Of a stretch of 64,000 nucleotides of DNA, positions 6,968 through 15,782 are shown one piece after another (the first letter of the stretch is position 1; each line of letters starts with the position of its first letter). The notes beneath the pieces are model-generated. The model ran no database searches. It saw nothing but the letters and a program-made list of their open reading frames with translations, and had not been told where the DNA came from. Both the position numbers and the translations under genes were made by a program. Source of the DNA: CALMKX01 sp036274895 (GTDB lineage: Bacteria; Acidobacteriota; Thermoanaerobaculia; Multivoradales; SZUA-115); the NCBI GenBank assembly GCA_036274895.1, contig DASUEU010000061.1, positions 47,609 to 111,608 on the forward strand, in the 5' to 3' direction.

Positions 6968-7957
6968 ATGACCACCATCCTGAGCGAGCTCGAGCCCGAG
7001 ATCCAGGCGCAGGCGGCGCAGGTGGACCGCTTGCGTGCCGAGGTCGCCAAAGTCATCGTCGGCCAGCGTTACCTCATCGACCGCCTCCTGCTCGCCCTCG
7101 TCGCCGACGGCCACATCCTGGTCGAAGGCATCCCCGGCCTCGCCAAAACCACCGCCATCAAGTCGATCGCGCGGGCCTTGACCACCCACTTCGCGCGCAT
7201 CCAGTTCACCCCCGACCTGCTGCCGGCGGACCTCCTCGGCACCGAGGTCTACCGGCCCCAGCACCACGACTTCCAGGTCAAGCGGGGGCCGATCTTCACC
7301 AACCTCCTGCTCGCCGACGAGATCAACCGGGCACCGGCCAAGGTGCAAAGCGCCCTGCTCGAAGCCATGCAGGAGCGCCAGGTCACTCTCGGCGGCCAGA
7401 CCCACCCCCTCCCCGATCCCTTCCTGGTCTTCGCCACCCAGAACCCCATCGAGCAAGACGGCACCTACCCCCTCCCCGAGGCCCAGGTCGATCGCTTCAT
7501 GCTCAAGCTCAAGGTGACCTACCCGAGCCGCACCGAGGAGCGCGAGATCCTGCGCCGCATGGCCACCCGCCACGTGCCCGAGGTGGCGCCGGTGGCGGGG
7601 GCGGCGGACATCACGGCGATGCGTGAGCTCGCCGACGCCGTCTACCTCGACCCGCGGGTCGAGGACTACATCGTCGACGTGGTCTTCGCCACCCGTGAGC
7701 CGGCTCGCTGCCGTTTGCCTGAGCTGGAGAGCCTGATCGAGGTCGGCGCCTCGCCGCGGGCCACCATCTACCTCGCCCGCGCCGCCCGGGTCCACGCCTT
7801 CCTCGCCGGCCGCGCCTTCGTCACCCCCCAGGACGTCAAGACCGTCGGCCCGGACGTGCTGCGCCACCGGGTGCTGTTGTCCTACGAAGCCGAAGCCCGC
7901 GACCTGTCGAGCGACGACTTGCTGGCCAAGATCTTCAACACCGTCGACGTGCCGTGA
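6968..7957 (+). CDS. MoxR-family AAA+ ATPase
   Basis: 329 residues. Walker A GIPGLAKTT (54-62), Walker B LLADEINR, and the sensor-1 stretch FATQNPIEQDGTYPLPEAQ are all intact. MoxR ATPases act as chaperones for maturation of von Willebrand factor proteins encoded next to them. It is first in a seven-gene operon with DUF58, DUF4381 and BatA-D; its stop overlaps the GTG start of the DUF58 gene. I chose ATG 6968 because homology to MoxR begins there; upstream in-frame codons fall in the repeat spacer. Confidence 0.95.
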   Translation: MTTILSELEPEIQAQAAQVDRLRAEVAKVIVGQRYLIDRLLLALVADGHILVEGIPGLAKTTAIKSIARALTTHFARIQFTPDLLPADLLGTEVYRPQHHDFQVKRGPIFTNLLLADEINRAPAKVQSALLEAMQERQVTLGGQTHPLPDPFLVFATQNPIEQDGTYPLPEAQVDRFMLKLKVTYPSRTEEREILRRMATRHVPEVAPVAGAADITAMRELADAVYLDPRVEDYIVDVVFATREPARCRLPELESLIEVGASPRATIYLARAARVHAFLAGRAFVTPQDVKTVGPDVLRHRVLLSYEAEARDLSSDDLLAKIFNTVDVP

Positions 7958-8859
7958 TCGCCGGTTCCTCGCCCGCTCGCCTCTCCCCAGAGCTCCTCGC
8001 CCAGATCAAGGCGCTGCACTTCCGTACCCGCCGGCTGGTGACCGAGACCTTCGCCGGCCGCTACGAGAGCGCCTTCCGCGGGCGGGGCATGGAGCTCGAC
8101 GAAGTGCGCGAGTACCAGCCGGGAGACGACGTGCGGGCCATCGACTGGAACGTCACGGCCCGCACCGGGGCGCCCCACGTCAAGCTCCATCGGGAGGAGC
8201 GGGAGCTGACCGTGCTGCTGGTGGTGGACGTCAGCCGCTCGGGCTGCTTCGGCTCGACCGGGCGCTTCAAGCGCGAGATGGCCGCTGAGGTGGCGGCCCT
8301 GCTCGCCTACACCGCCATCGCCAGCAACGACCGAGTGGGCCTGCTCGCCGTCAGCGACCGGGTGGAGCTCTACGTGCCGCCCAAGAAGGGGCGCGGCCAC
8401 GGCTGGCGGCTGATCCGCTCCATCCTCACCCTCGAGCCCGAGGGGCGAGGCACCGACCTGGGCCTGGGCTTCGACTTCCTCGCCCGGGTGCTCTCCCGGC
8501 GCTCGGTGGTGTTCGTGGTCTCGGACTTCTTCACCGAGGGTTACGAGACGGGCCTCTCCCTCGCCGCCCGCCGCCACGACCTCACCGCCGTCGTGCTCAC
8601 CGACCGCCGGGAGGAGGAGCTGCCCGCCCTGGGTCTGGTGGCCTTGGAGGACGCCGAAAGCGGCGAGGTCAGAGTGGTCGACAGCTCGGACCCGGACCTC
8701 GCCCGCCACCTCGCCGCCGCCGCAGAGCGCGAGACGGAGCGCCGGCGGGCCCTGCTCGCCTCGCTCTCGGTCGACCAGCTCGAGCTCGCCACCCACCGGC
8801 CGACGGTTGACGACCTGGCGCGCTTTTTCCACGCTCGGGAGGCCAGGCGGGCACGATGA
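7954..8859 (+). CDS. DUF58 domain protein (MoxR partner)
   Basis: 301 residues, a DUF58/VWA-fold protein. It shows the hallmark GRYESAFRGRGMELDEVREY and DDVRAIDWNVTARTG motifs and a degenerate MIDAS (DVSRSG). It starts at GTG 7954 overlapping the moxR stop and ends in an ATGA overlap with the next gene. In Bat operons this protein is cytosolic, works with MoxR and precedes the membrane VWA proteins. Confidence 0.93.
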   Translation: MIAGSSPARLSPELLAQIKALHFRTRRLVTETFAGRYESAFRGRGMELDEVREYQPGDDVRAIDWNVTARTGAPHVKLHREERELTVLLVVDVSRSGCFGSTGRFKREMAAEVAALLAYTAIASNDRVGLLAVSDRVELYVPPKKGRGHGWRLIRSILTLEPEGRGTDLGLGFDFLARVLSRRSVVFVVSDFFTEGYETGLSLAARRHDLTAVVLTDRREEELPALGLVALEDAESGEVRVVDSSDPDLARHLAAAAERETERRRALLASLSVDQLELATHRPTVDDLARFFHAREARRAR

Positions 8860-9386
8860 CGGCTCCCGACATCCGCGGCTTGAAGCCCCTGCTCGGTCCC
8901 ACGTCCGACCCGTTCTGGCCGTGGCTGGTGGCCCTGGGTGCCGCGGCCCTGCTCGGCGGCCTGTGGGCCTGGCGGCGAGCGCAGCGGCTGCCGGCGCCTC
9001 CTCGCTCGGCGCCACCGAGCCCCCGGCGCTCGGACTACGAGGAGGCCCTGCTCGGACTTGCCGAGCTCGCCGGCTTCGAGGTCTTCGATCCGCCCGCCGT
9101 GCGCCGCCTGCACTTCGAGCTGTCCGAGCGCCTCCGCACCTGGGTCGAGGCCTGTTTCGGCGTCAACGCCACCGACCTGACCACCGAGGAGATCGTCGTG
9201 CGCCTCGCCGCGGTGCGCAGCCTCCCCCGCGCCCGCACCGAGGAGCTGGCCAACCTGCTCCAGGCTGCCGACGGGGTCAAGTTCGCGGCCGAGCCGGCCA
9301 GCGAGGCCGCCTGTCGTGCGCGGGTGGCGAGCGCCATCGCCTTCGTCGAGGCCACGCGTGGCGAGGCCCTGGAGGCGGCGGCGTGA
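8856..9386 (+). CDS. DUF4381-like single-pass membrane protein of the bat operon
   Basis: 176 residues. One membrane segment (about 20-38, WPWLVALGAAALLGGLWAW) followed by a basic turn, a short Pro-rich stretch and a helical cytosolic domain containing RRLHFELSERLRTWVEACFG. This architecture and position (after DUF58, before BatA) match DUF4381 proteins of aerotolerance operons. Function unknown; presumably an assembly partner of the VWA proteins. Coupled at both ends (ATGA at 8856, GTGA at 9383). Confidence 0.8.
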   Translation: MTAPDIRGLKPLLGPTSDPFWPWLVALGAAALLGGLWAWRRAQRLPAPPRSAPPSPRRSDYEEALLGLAELAGFEVFDPPAVRRLHFELSERLRTWVEACFGVNATDLTTEEIVVRLAAVRSLPRARTEELANLLQAADGVKFAAEPASEAACRARVASAIAFVEATRGEALEAAA

Positions 9387-10396
9387 AACAGCTGATCTGG
9401 GCCGATCCCTGGCTGCTCGCCCTGGTCCTGCCCCTGACGCTGGTGGCGCTGATGGGCTGGCGACGGCACCGCTCGCCGCCCACCCTCGCTTACTCACAGC
9501 TCTCCCGCCTGACCGGCGCACCGCCCTCGCGCTCGGCGCGCGCTCGCTCCTGGCTCGCGGGGCTGCGCTGGGCCAGCCTCGCCCTGCTGGTGGCGGCCCT
9601 CGCCCGGCCCCAGCTCGCCGAGCGTCTGACCCAGGCCAGCTCCGAGGGCATCGAGATCGTGGTCGCCCTCGACACCTCGGGCAGCATGCGCGGCCTCGAC
9701 CTCGACACCACGCAGCCGATCCCGGCCCGCCGCAACCGGCTGATGGTAGCCAAGGAGGTCGTGGCCCGCTTCGCCGCCGGCCGGTCGAACGACGCCCTCG
9801 GCCTGGTGGTCTTCGGCGAGCAGGCCTTCACCCAATGCCCCCTGACCCTCGATCACGGTGTGTTCCGCGGTCTGCTCGACAAGGTCGAGATTGGTGTCGC
9901 CGGGGACGCCACGGCCCTGGGGGCTGGCCTGGCCACGGCGGTCAAGCGACTCTCGGGCACCCGAGCCCGCTCCAAGGTGGTGATCCTGGTCACCGACGGC
10001 CGCAACAACGGCGGCGTCCTCGCCCCCGTCGAGGCCGCCGAAACAGCCCGCGCCCTGGGCATCCGCGTCTACACCGTCGGCGTCGGCAGCGTGGGCAAGG
10101 CGCCGTTTCTGGTCCCGACTCCGTTCGGCGAACAGGTGGTGTACCACGACGTGGACCTCGATTCGGAGACCCTCGCCGAGATCGCCCGGCGCACCGGCGG
10201 CGCCTTCTTCCGCGCCCAGGACGCCCGCACCCTCGGCGAGATCTGGGAACGCATCGATCGCCTCGAGAAGAGCGAGCTGGTGACCTTCTCCCGCCTCGAG
10301 ACCGAGGAGCGCTTCGGCTGGCTGGTGCTACCCGCCCTGGGGCTGCTGCTGGTCGAGATCGCTCTCGCCACCACCCGCCTGGCGACCCTGCCATGA
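9383..10396 (+). CDS. batA: BatA-type VWA membrane protein
   Basis: 337 residues. Membrane segments near residues 10-25 and 55-75, then a VWA domain with a complete MIDAS (DTSGSM, later the threonine and VTDGRNNGG), and a C-terminal membrane helix (WLVLPALGLLLVEIALA). This is the BatA layout of the Bacteroides aerotolerance locus. GTG start at 9383 overlaps the previous stop, and its own stop overlaps batB. Expected to sit in the inner membrane with the VWA domain outside. Confidence 0.92.
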   Translation: MKQLIWADPWLLALVLPLTLVALMGWRRHRSPPTLAYSQLSRLTGAPPSRSARARSWLAGLRWASLALLVAALARPQLAERLTQASSEGIEIVVALDTSGSMRGLDLDTTQPIPARRNRLMVAKEVVARFAAGRSNDALGLVVFGEQAFTQCPLTLDHGVFRGLLDKVEIGVAGDATALGAGLATAVKRLSGTRARSKVVILVTDGRNNGGVLAPVEAAETARALGIRVYTVGVGSVGKAPFLVPTPFGEQVVYHDVDLDSETLAEIARRTGGAFFRAQDARTLGEIWERIDRLEKSELVTFSRLETEERFGWLVLPALGLLLVEIALATTRLATLP

Positions 10397-11412
10397 GCAC
10401 CTGGAACCTCGCCGCGCCCGAAGCCCTGGGCTGGCTCTGGCTGGTGCCGGCGGCCGCCGCGCTCTACGCCTGGAGCGCCCGGCGCCGGCGGCGGCGGCTG
10501 GCCCTCTTCGCGGACAGCGAGCTGGGCCGCCGGCTGGTGCGCGGCCTGTCGCCCCGGCGGCGGCGGATCAAGGTCGCCCTCGTCCTGGCGGGGTTGGGCG
10601 CCACCGCCTTCTCCCTCACCCAGCTGCAGTGGGGTTTCGAGTGGCAGGAGGTCACCCAAAGGGGAGCGGACCTGGTGGTGGCGGTCGACCTCTCGGAGTC
10701 GATGCTGGCCGAGGACTCCGGGGCGCTCACGCCCCTCTCGCGCCTCGAGCAGGCCCGCCGGGAGGTGCTCGACCTGCTCTCCCGTTCCCCGGGCGACCGC
10801 GTCGCCCTGGTGGCCTTCGCCGGCACCGCCTCCCTCGAGTGCCCCCTCACGCGGGACCACGGGGCAGCGGCGGTCTTCCTCGACGCTTTCCAGCCGGACC
10901 TGCTCCCCCTGCCCGGCTCGGACTTGGGCGCCGGGCTGCGGGTGGCCCTCGGCGCCCTCACCGGCAGCCCGGGGCGGGCGCGGGCGATCCTGCTGATCAG
11001 CGACGGCGAGGACCACGAAGGGGCTGCCCAAACCGCGGCGGCCGAGGCCGCCCGGGCCGGCGTGCCGATCTATGCCCTGGGCGTGGGCGGCTCGGCCGGG
11101 GCGCCGCTGCCCCGCTCCGACGGCAGCCTGCGCCGGGACGAGCGCGGTGAGCTGGTGCTCTCCCGCCTGGACGAGCGAAGCCTGGCCGCCCTGACCGCGG
11201 CGAGCGGCGGCCTCTACCAGCGGGCCGTCCCCGGGGACGAGGACCTCGACGCCCTGCTCGCCCACGGCCTGGGCCGGGACGGTGACGACGCCAAGCAAGG
11301 CGAGGAGCGCCGGCGCCACTACCACCACCGCTACCAGTGGGTGCTCGCCCTGGCGGTTACCGCCCTGGCGATCGAGCCGTGGATCGGGGAGCGGGGGAGG
11401 GAAGCAGAATGA
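10393..11412 (+). CDS. batB: BatB-type VWA membrane protein
   Basis: 339 residues. Two N-terminal membrane segments (about 12-28 and 57-75), a VWA domain with MIDAS DLSESM and LISDGEDHEG, and a C-terminal helix (YQWVLALAVTALAIEPW) after a basic/His-rich linker. Paired with BatA as usual; probably forms a hetero-complex with it. ATGA overlaps at both ends imply strict stoichiometric translation. Confidence 0.92.
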   Translation: MSTWNLAAPEALGWLWLVPAAAALYAWSARRRRRRLALFADSELGRRLVRGLSPRRRRIKVALVLAGLGATAFSLTQLQWGFEWQEVTQRGADLVVAVDLSESMLAEDSGALTPLSRLEQARREVLDLLSRSPGDRVALVAFAGTASLECPLTRDHGAAAVFLDAFQPDLLPLPGSDLGAGLRVALGALTGSPGRARAILLISDGEDHEGAAQTAAAEAARAGVPIYALGVGGSAGAPLPRSDGSLRRDERGELVLSRLDERSLAALTAASGGLYQRAVPGDEDLDALLAHGLGRDGDDAKQGEERRRHYHHRYQWVLALAVTALAIEPWIGERGREAE

Positions 11413-11960
11413 GAGTCCTCACCGCCCTCCTGCTCGCCCTGCCCGCCCTCGCCGGGCTTCCCGATCCCTGGCAGGCGTACGGGCAGGGGGACTTCAGGGC
11501 CGCCCGGGATGGCTTCGAGGAGCTCGCTCGCGAGCGGCCCCGAGACCTCCGGCTGGCCGTGGACCTGGGCAGCGCTCGCTATCAGCTGGGCGACTTCGCC
11601 GGCGCCGAGGAGGCCTTCGCCCGGGCCGCCCGCTCGGCACGGCTCGAGGTCGCGGCGCAGGCCCTCTACGGCCTGGGCAACGCCGCCTACCGGCAGGGCC
11701 GCCTGGAGGAGGCCATCGGCCACTGGGAGCAGAACCTGAGCCTCGCCCCCGGGGACGAGGACGCCCGCTTCAACCTCGAGCTGGCCCGCCGCGAGCTCGC
11801 CAGGCGGCGGGCCCAACAGCCGCAGCAGCCGGCCTCGCAGCCGGCCGGCACCGTGACCGAGGGCGAGGCTCGTCGCCTCCTCGCGGCCCTCGCCGAGCAG
11901 CGCCCGACCTCTCGACCGGCCCGGCAAGCCCGACGCACGGCCTCTGGAAAGGACTGGTAG
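11409..11960 (+). CDS. TPR-repeat protein of the bat operon (BatC-like)
   Basis: 183 residues with a signal peptide (MRVLTALLLALPALAGLP) and about three TPR units (QAYGQGDFRAARDGFEEL; ARYQLGDFAGAEEAFARA; AAYRQGRLEEAIGHWEQN). The tail is Gln/Pro/Ala-rich and unstructured. In Bat operons this short periplasmic TPR protein follows BatB and is thought to scaffold the VWA pair. Start ATG 11409 overlaps the batB stop. Confidence 0.85.
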   Translation: MRVLTALLLALPALAGLPDPWQAYGQGDFRAARDGFEELARERPRDLRLAVDLGSARYQLGDFAGAEEAFARAARSARLEVAAQALYGLGNAAYRQGRLEEAIGHWEQNLSLAPGDEDARFNLELARRELARRRAQQPQQPASQPAGTVTEGEARRLLAALAEQRPTSRPARQARRTASGKDW

Positions 11961-11969
11961 GACTCCGCG

Positions 11970-13700
11970 ATGACTCGCCTCAACCCCTACGCCCGCCGCG
12001 TCTTGCTGCTGCTCCTGGTCGCCGCCGCGGCCGAGCGAGCGGGCGCGACCGAGCGCCTGGAAGCCAAGCTCGAGCGCGCTCGGGTGCCGTTCGGAGACCG
12101 CGCCCACCTGACCGTCACCCTCCATGGCTTGGCCCGGGCGCCGATGCCGCGCTTCCCCGAGGTTCCCGGCCTCGAGATCCACCTGCTGCGCCAGGTGACC
12201 CAGCTCGATCGCACCGGCACGGCCAAACCGAGCCTGATCTTCCTCTACGTCGTCGAGGCCGCCGCCCCGGGCACCTACCAGCTGGGCCCGATCACCCTCA
12301 CCCTCCCCGGCCGGGAGCTCACCGCCGAGGCCCTCACCCTGACCGTGACCGAAGCCACCACCGGCCCGGTACCGGCGGACGTCTTCACCACCGCCACGGT
12401 CTCCGTCAGCCAGCCCTTCGTGGGCCAGCAGGTGCTCTACACCTGGCGCTTCTTCCGCCGGGTACGGGTGGTCAAGGCGCGCCTCGATCCCTACCGCTTC
12501 GACGGCTTCCACGCCGAGGAGCTGGGCGAGGGACCGGCGTACGAGACCACCGTCGCCGGCCTGCCCTATCTGGTCCACGAGCGGCGCATCGCCCTCTTCC
12601 CGCAGCGGGCGGGCGAGCTGGTAGTGACCGGCCCGACCCTGCGCTGCGGCGTGATCAACGGTCGGCTGGGTGCCGCCCGGCTGATGGATGGCAGCTTCGG
12701 CGGCTTCACCCCGGAGGCACGGCGGATCGAGACGGCGCCGATCACCCTCACCGTGCGCGAGCTGCCGGCGGCCCCGGAGGGCTTCTCCGGGCTGATCGGC
12801 CGCTTCGCCATCACCGCCTCCCTCTCGAAGGGGGAGCTGCGGGTGGGGGACTCGGTCCTGCTGCGGCTCGTGGTCACCGGCAACGGCCCCCCGGAGCTGC
12901 TCCAGGAGCCCCAGATCGCCGGCCTCGCGGGGTTCAAGAGCTACGCCGAGAAGCCGGTGTCGCACACCCGACGCACCGAGCAGGGGGTCACGACCGAGCG
13001 AGTCTTCTCCCGCGCCCTGGTGCCGCTCGAGGCCGGGGGGGCGACGATTCCCGCCGTGCCATTGGTCTACTTCGATCCCGAGGGCGCGGCCTACCGGCGC
13101 ACGGCGAGCGAGCCCCTGGCCCTTTCGGTCCTGCCGGCGATCGAGACGGCGGCACAGCGGACCGCCGCCGCCGTGGTGCCCCGTCGACCCGCCCGCGAGA
13201 CCAGCCCGGGCTCGTCCGAGCCGGGGAGCGAGGCCGAGGGGCTGTCCCTGCCCCAGGCGGCGATGGTGGCCACCGCGGTGCTGGTGCCCTCTCTCCTGCT
13301 GCTCGGGCTGGTGGTGATGCGCCGGCGGTCGAGACCGACTCCCTGCGCCGAGGCCCTCCGCCGAGAGCGGGCCCTCCCGGCCGCCCTTTCGCGGCTGGCC
13401 GAGGTCGATGCCGCGCTCGAAAGCCGTGGCGGCGGTGATGCCTGCTGCGCGGCGTCGCGGATTCTGCGCAGCTACCTGGGGGATCGGCTGGGCTACGAGG
13501 GCACCGCCGCCACGGCCGCGGAGACCGCCACCCGCCTGGCCGAGGCCGGGCTGCCCGAAGATCTGCGCCGTGAGGTCGAGACGACCCTCGCCGGCATCGA
13601 AGCCGGGCAATTCAGCGGCGGCTGCCAAGGAGGCCCCTGCGCCACCGCCACCTTGCGCTCCCTGCTCGAACGGCTGGACGCGGCGACCGGGCGGGGGTGA
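11970..13700 (+). CDS. batD: BatD-like protein (aerotolerance operon)
   Basis: 576 residues. Signal peptide at 9-25, three or four Ig-like beta domains (for example TERLEAKLERARVPFGDRAHLTV and VSVSQPFVGQQVLYTW), one membrane helix about 430-450 (AAMVATAVLVPSLLLLGLVVM) and a cytosolic tail with CAASRILRSYLGDRLGYEG. This is the BatD layout. Last gene of the moxR-bat operon, nine bases after the TPR gene. The operon as a whole is complete and looks ordinary. Confidence 0.9.
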   Translation: MTRLNPYARRVLLLLLVAAAAERAGATERLEAKLERARVPFGDRAHLTVTLHGLARAPMPRFPEVPGLEIHLLRQVTQLDRTGTAKPSLIFLYVVEAAAPGTYQLGPITLTLPGRELTAEALTLTVTEATTGPVPADVFTTATVSVSQPFVGQQVLYTWRFFRRVRVVKARLDPYRFDGFHAEELGEGPAYETTVAGLPYLVHERRIALFPQRAGELVVTGPTLRCGVINGRLGAARLMDGSFGGFTPEARRIETAPITLTVRELPAAPEGFSGLIGRFAITASLSKGELRVGDSVLLRLVVTGNGPPELLQEPQIAGLAGFKSYAEKPVSHTRRTEQGVTTERVFSRALVPLEAGGATIPAVPLVYFDPEGAAYRRTASEPLALSVLPAIETAAQRTAAAVVPRRPARETSPGSSEPGSEAEGLSLPQAAMVATAVLVPSLLLLGLVVMRRRSRPTPCAEALRRERALPAALSRLAEVDAALESRGGGDACCAASRILRSYLGDRLGYEGTAATAAETATRLAEAGLPEDLRREVETTLAGIEAGQFSGGCQGGPCATATLRSLLERLDAATGRG

Positions 13701-13707
13701 GGGCTAC

Positions 13708-14127
13708 TCAGAGCCAGTTCTCGACCTCGAGGCCCTCGAGGCCCTGGAAGTCTTTGACGTTCCCGGTCACCAGGACGAGGCGATGAACATGGGCGGTGGC
13801 CGCAATCTGCACGTCCCGGAAGGATGTGGCTCTGCCCTGCTTCTCGAGCCGAGCGCGCTCCTCCGCGTGCCACAGCGCTGCTTCGAGGTCGTAAGGCAAG
13901 ACGGTGACTCCGCTGTGGATCATCTCCTCGAGATAGTCTCGGATCCCATCCTTGCGGCGTGAGGGCGGCAGCTTCGCGAGCCCGTACGCCATCTCGTGGA
14001 TCACGACGGCTGCCGTTGCCAGCTCCCCATGGTGCTCGTCGAGCTTGGCCAGAGCTCGGGGACTTGGGCGCGGTCGCAGAGGTTCGGAAAGGATGTTGGT
14101 GTCGAGGAGGAAGCGGGGTCTCACCAC
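13708..14127 (-). CDS. PIN-domain ribonuclease toxin (VapC type)
   Basis: 139 residues with the PIN acidic set: D9 in RFLLDTNILSEP, a central E (VVIHEMAYGL) and the C-terminal DVQIAATAH / VTGNVKDFQG. Likely an Mg-dependent RNase neutralised by the upstream Phd-like antitoxin, whose stop overlaps this ATG by 7 bases. Converges on batD with only 7 bases between the stops. Confidence 0.9.
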   Translation of the reverse strand: MVRPRFLLDTNILSEPLRPRPSPRALAKLDEHHGELATAAVVIHEMAYGLAKLPPSRRKDGIRDYLEEMIHSGVTVLPYDLEAALWHAEERARLEKQGRATSFRDVQIAATAHVHRLVLVTGNVKDFQGLEGLEVENWL

Positions 14128-14402
14128 GAGAAGTCCCTGCCCGGAGAGGGGTCACGAGCGGCGCCAAACACCTCCGAAGGATCGATCGCCAGCTCTTCGA
14201 GGTCGAATCGAGACCGAAAGCGACGGTAGGCCTCGCGGAAGTCGGGGATCTGAGGAGCGAGCCGCTCCCAGTCCGCTGCGCCGACCAGCACCGCGACCGG
14301 CCGGCCTCGGCGCGTTAGCTGCACCGGCCCTTCTTCCTCGGCCTCGTGAACCGCACGCCCCAACAGGTTCTTCGCTTCGGCGATCGAGTAACTCTTCGCC
14401 AT
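14121..14402 (-). CDS. Phd/YefM-type antitoxin
   Basis: 93 residues. The N-terminal Phd fold is clear (YSIAEAKNLLGRAVHEAEE, then VQLTRRGRPVAVLVGAADWERL). The C-terminal third is acidic and flexible, as in toxin-binding tails. I chose ATG 14402 because AGGGAG lies five bases upstream; two other ATGs 18-33 bases upstream lack a site. Binds its own promoter in known systems. Partner of the PIN toxin downstream. Confidence 0.88.
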   Translation of the reverse strand: MAKSYSIAEAKNLLGRAVHEAEEEGPVQLTRRGRPVAVLVGAADWERLAPQIPDFREAYRRFRSRFDLEELAIDPSEVFGAARDPSPGRDFSW

Positions 14403-14516
14403 GGAGGCTCCCTTCCTGGCCATGTTCCTGGCCATCTTAGGCTCGATCCTCCGGCACCACAAGGTGGCAGGCGAGGTATCCTCTCGGGCGCGACCAGACC
14501 GACAGGAGGGCCGGGG

Positions 14517-15782
14517 ATGGACTTCGAGCCGAGCGAGCGCAGCCGCGAGCACACCGAGCGGGTGCGGCGCTTCGTCGCCTGCCACGTCGAGCCGTTCGAG
14601 GATGACTGGCGCCGGGAGCTGCGAGCCGCCTGCCCGGAGGGTGACTGGCGGCGCTGGCGGGTGCCGGCCCGGGTCGAAGAGCTGAAGGCACGGGCCCGGG
14701 AGGAGGGCCTGTGGAACCTCTTCCTGCCCGATCCCACCCTCGGCGGCGGCCTCTCCACCCTCGACTACGCCCCGGTGGCCGAGGCCATGGGGCGCAGCCC
14801 CCTCGCCCCCGAGGTGTTCAACTGCAACGCCCCGGACACCGGCAACATGGAGGTGCTCTACCACTACGGCTCGGACGAGCAGAAGCACTGCTGGCTCACC
14901 CCCCTGCTGGCCGGGGAGGTCCGCTCCGTCTTCTGCATGACCGAGCCCGACGTGGCCTCCTCCGACGCCACCAACATGCGTGCCACCGCCGTGATCGAGG
15001 GCGACGAGGTGGTGCTCGAGGGCACCAAGTGGTGGTCCACCGGCCTCGGCCACCCCCGCGCCGCCGTGGCCATCGTCCTCGCCCACACCCCGGACCCACA
15101 GGCCGATCGCCACCACCAGCACTCCATGCTCCTGGTGCCCCTCGATGCTCCGGGGGTCGAGATCCTGCGCATGCTGCCGGTGTATGGCGACTTCGACCCG
15201 CCCTACGGCCACGGCGAGGTGCGCTTCCGCGGCGTGCGCCTCCCCCTCTCCTCTCTGATCGGCGGCCCCGGCCGTGGCTTCGAGATTGCCCAGGGCCGGC
15301 TGGGCCCGGGGCGTATCCACCACGCCATGCGCTGCGTGGGCGCCGCCGAACGGGCCCTCGAGCTGGCGATCGATCGCGGCCTCTCCCGCGTCGCCTTCGG
15401 CAAGCCGCTGATCGACCTGGGTGGCAACCGCGAGCGCATCGCGGAGGCCCGCCTGGCCATCGACCAGGCCCGCCTGCTGACCCTGTGGGCCGCCTGGAAG
15501 CTCGATCAGCTCGGCGCCCACGGCGCGATGACCGAGATCTCCGCCATCAAGGTGGTGGCCCCCAACGTGCTCGCCCGCGTGGTCGACGACGCCATCCAGC
15601 TCCACGGCGGTGCCGGGCTCGGGGAGGACACGCCCCTCGCGGCCTTCTTCGCCCAGGCCCGCAGCCTGCGCCTGGCCGACGGCCCCGACGAGGTCCACCG
15701 CGCCCTGATCGCCCGTCTCGAGATCTCCCGCCGTAAGGCCGCCCGCGGGGAGTCTCCGCCCCGGGGAGGTCCGGCTCAGTGA
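14517..15782 (+). CDS. Acyl-CoA dehydrogenase (ACAD10/11-like)
   Basis: 421 residues. Visible are the FAD/substrate stretch FCMTEPDVASSDATNM, GTKWWSTGLG, and the C-terminal QLHGGAGLGEDTPLA. The length and the GDWRRWRVP-containing N-terminus fit the ACAD10/11 branch. Start ATG 14517 follows AGGAGGG. The next gene encodes an aminoglycoside-phosphotransferase-fold kinase overlapping by four bases; in animals these two domains are fused in ACAD10/ACAD11, and in Pseudomonas similar enzymes handle 4-hydroxyacyl-CoAs by phosphorylation before beta-oxidation. Probably catabolic, unrelated to the FkbH cluster despite the missing FkbI there. Confidence 0.9.
   Translation: MDFEPSERSREHTERVRRFVACHVEPFEDDWRRELRAACPEGDWRRWRVPARVEELKARAREEGLWNLFLPDPTLGGGLSTLDYAPVAEAMGRSPLAPEVFNCNAPDTGNMEVLYHYGSDEQKHCWLTPLLAGEVRSVFCMTEPDVASSDATNMRATAVIEGDEVVLEGTKWWSTGLGHPRAAVAIVLAHTPDPQADRHHQHSMLLVPLDAPGVEILRMLPVYGDFDPPYGHGEVRFRGVRLPLSSLIGGPGRGFEIAQGRLGPGRIHHAMRCVGAAERALELAIDRGLSRVAFGKPLIDLGGNRERIAEARLAIDQARLLTLWAAWKLDQLGAHGAMTEISAIKVVAPNVLARVVDDAIQLHGGAGLGEDTPLAAFFAQARSLRLADGPDEVHRALIARLEISRRKAARGESPPRGGPAQ

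Noticed and set aside
14517..15782. This acyl-CoA dehydrogenase as the missing FkbI of the extender cassette.
   Set aside because: It is 10 kb away on the other strand, coupled to an ACAD10/11-type kinase, and its sequence features fit that catabolic branch.
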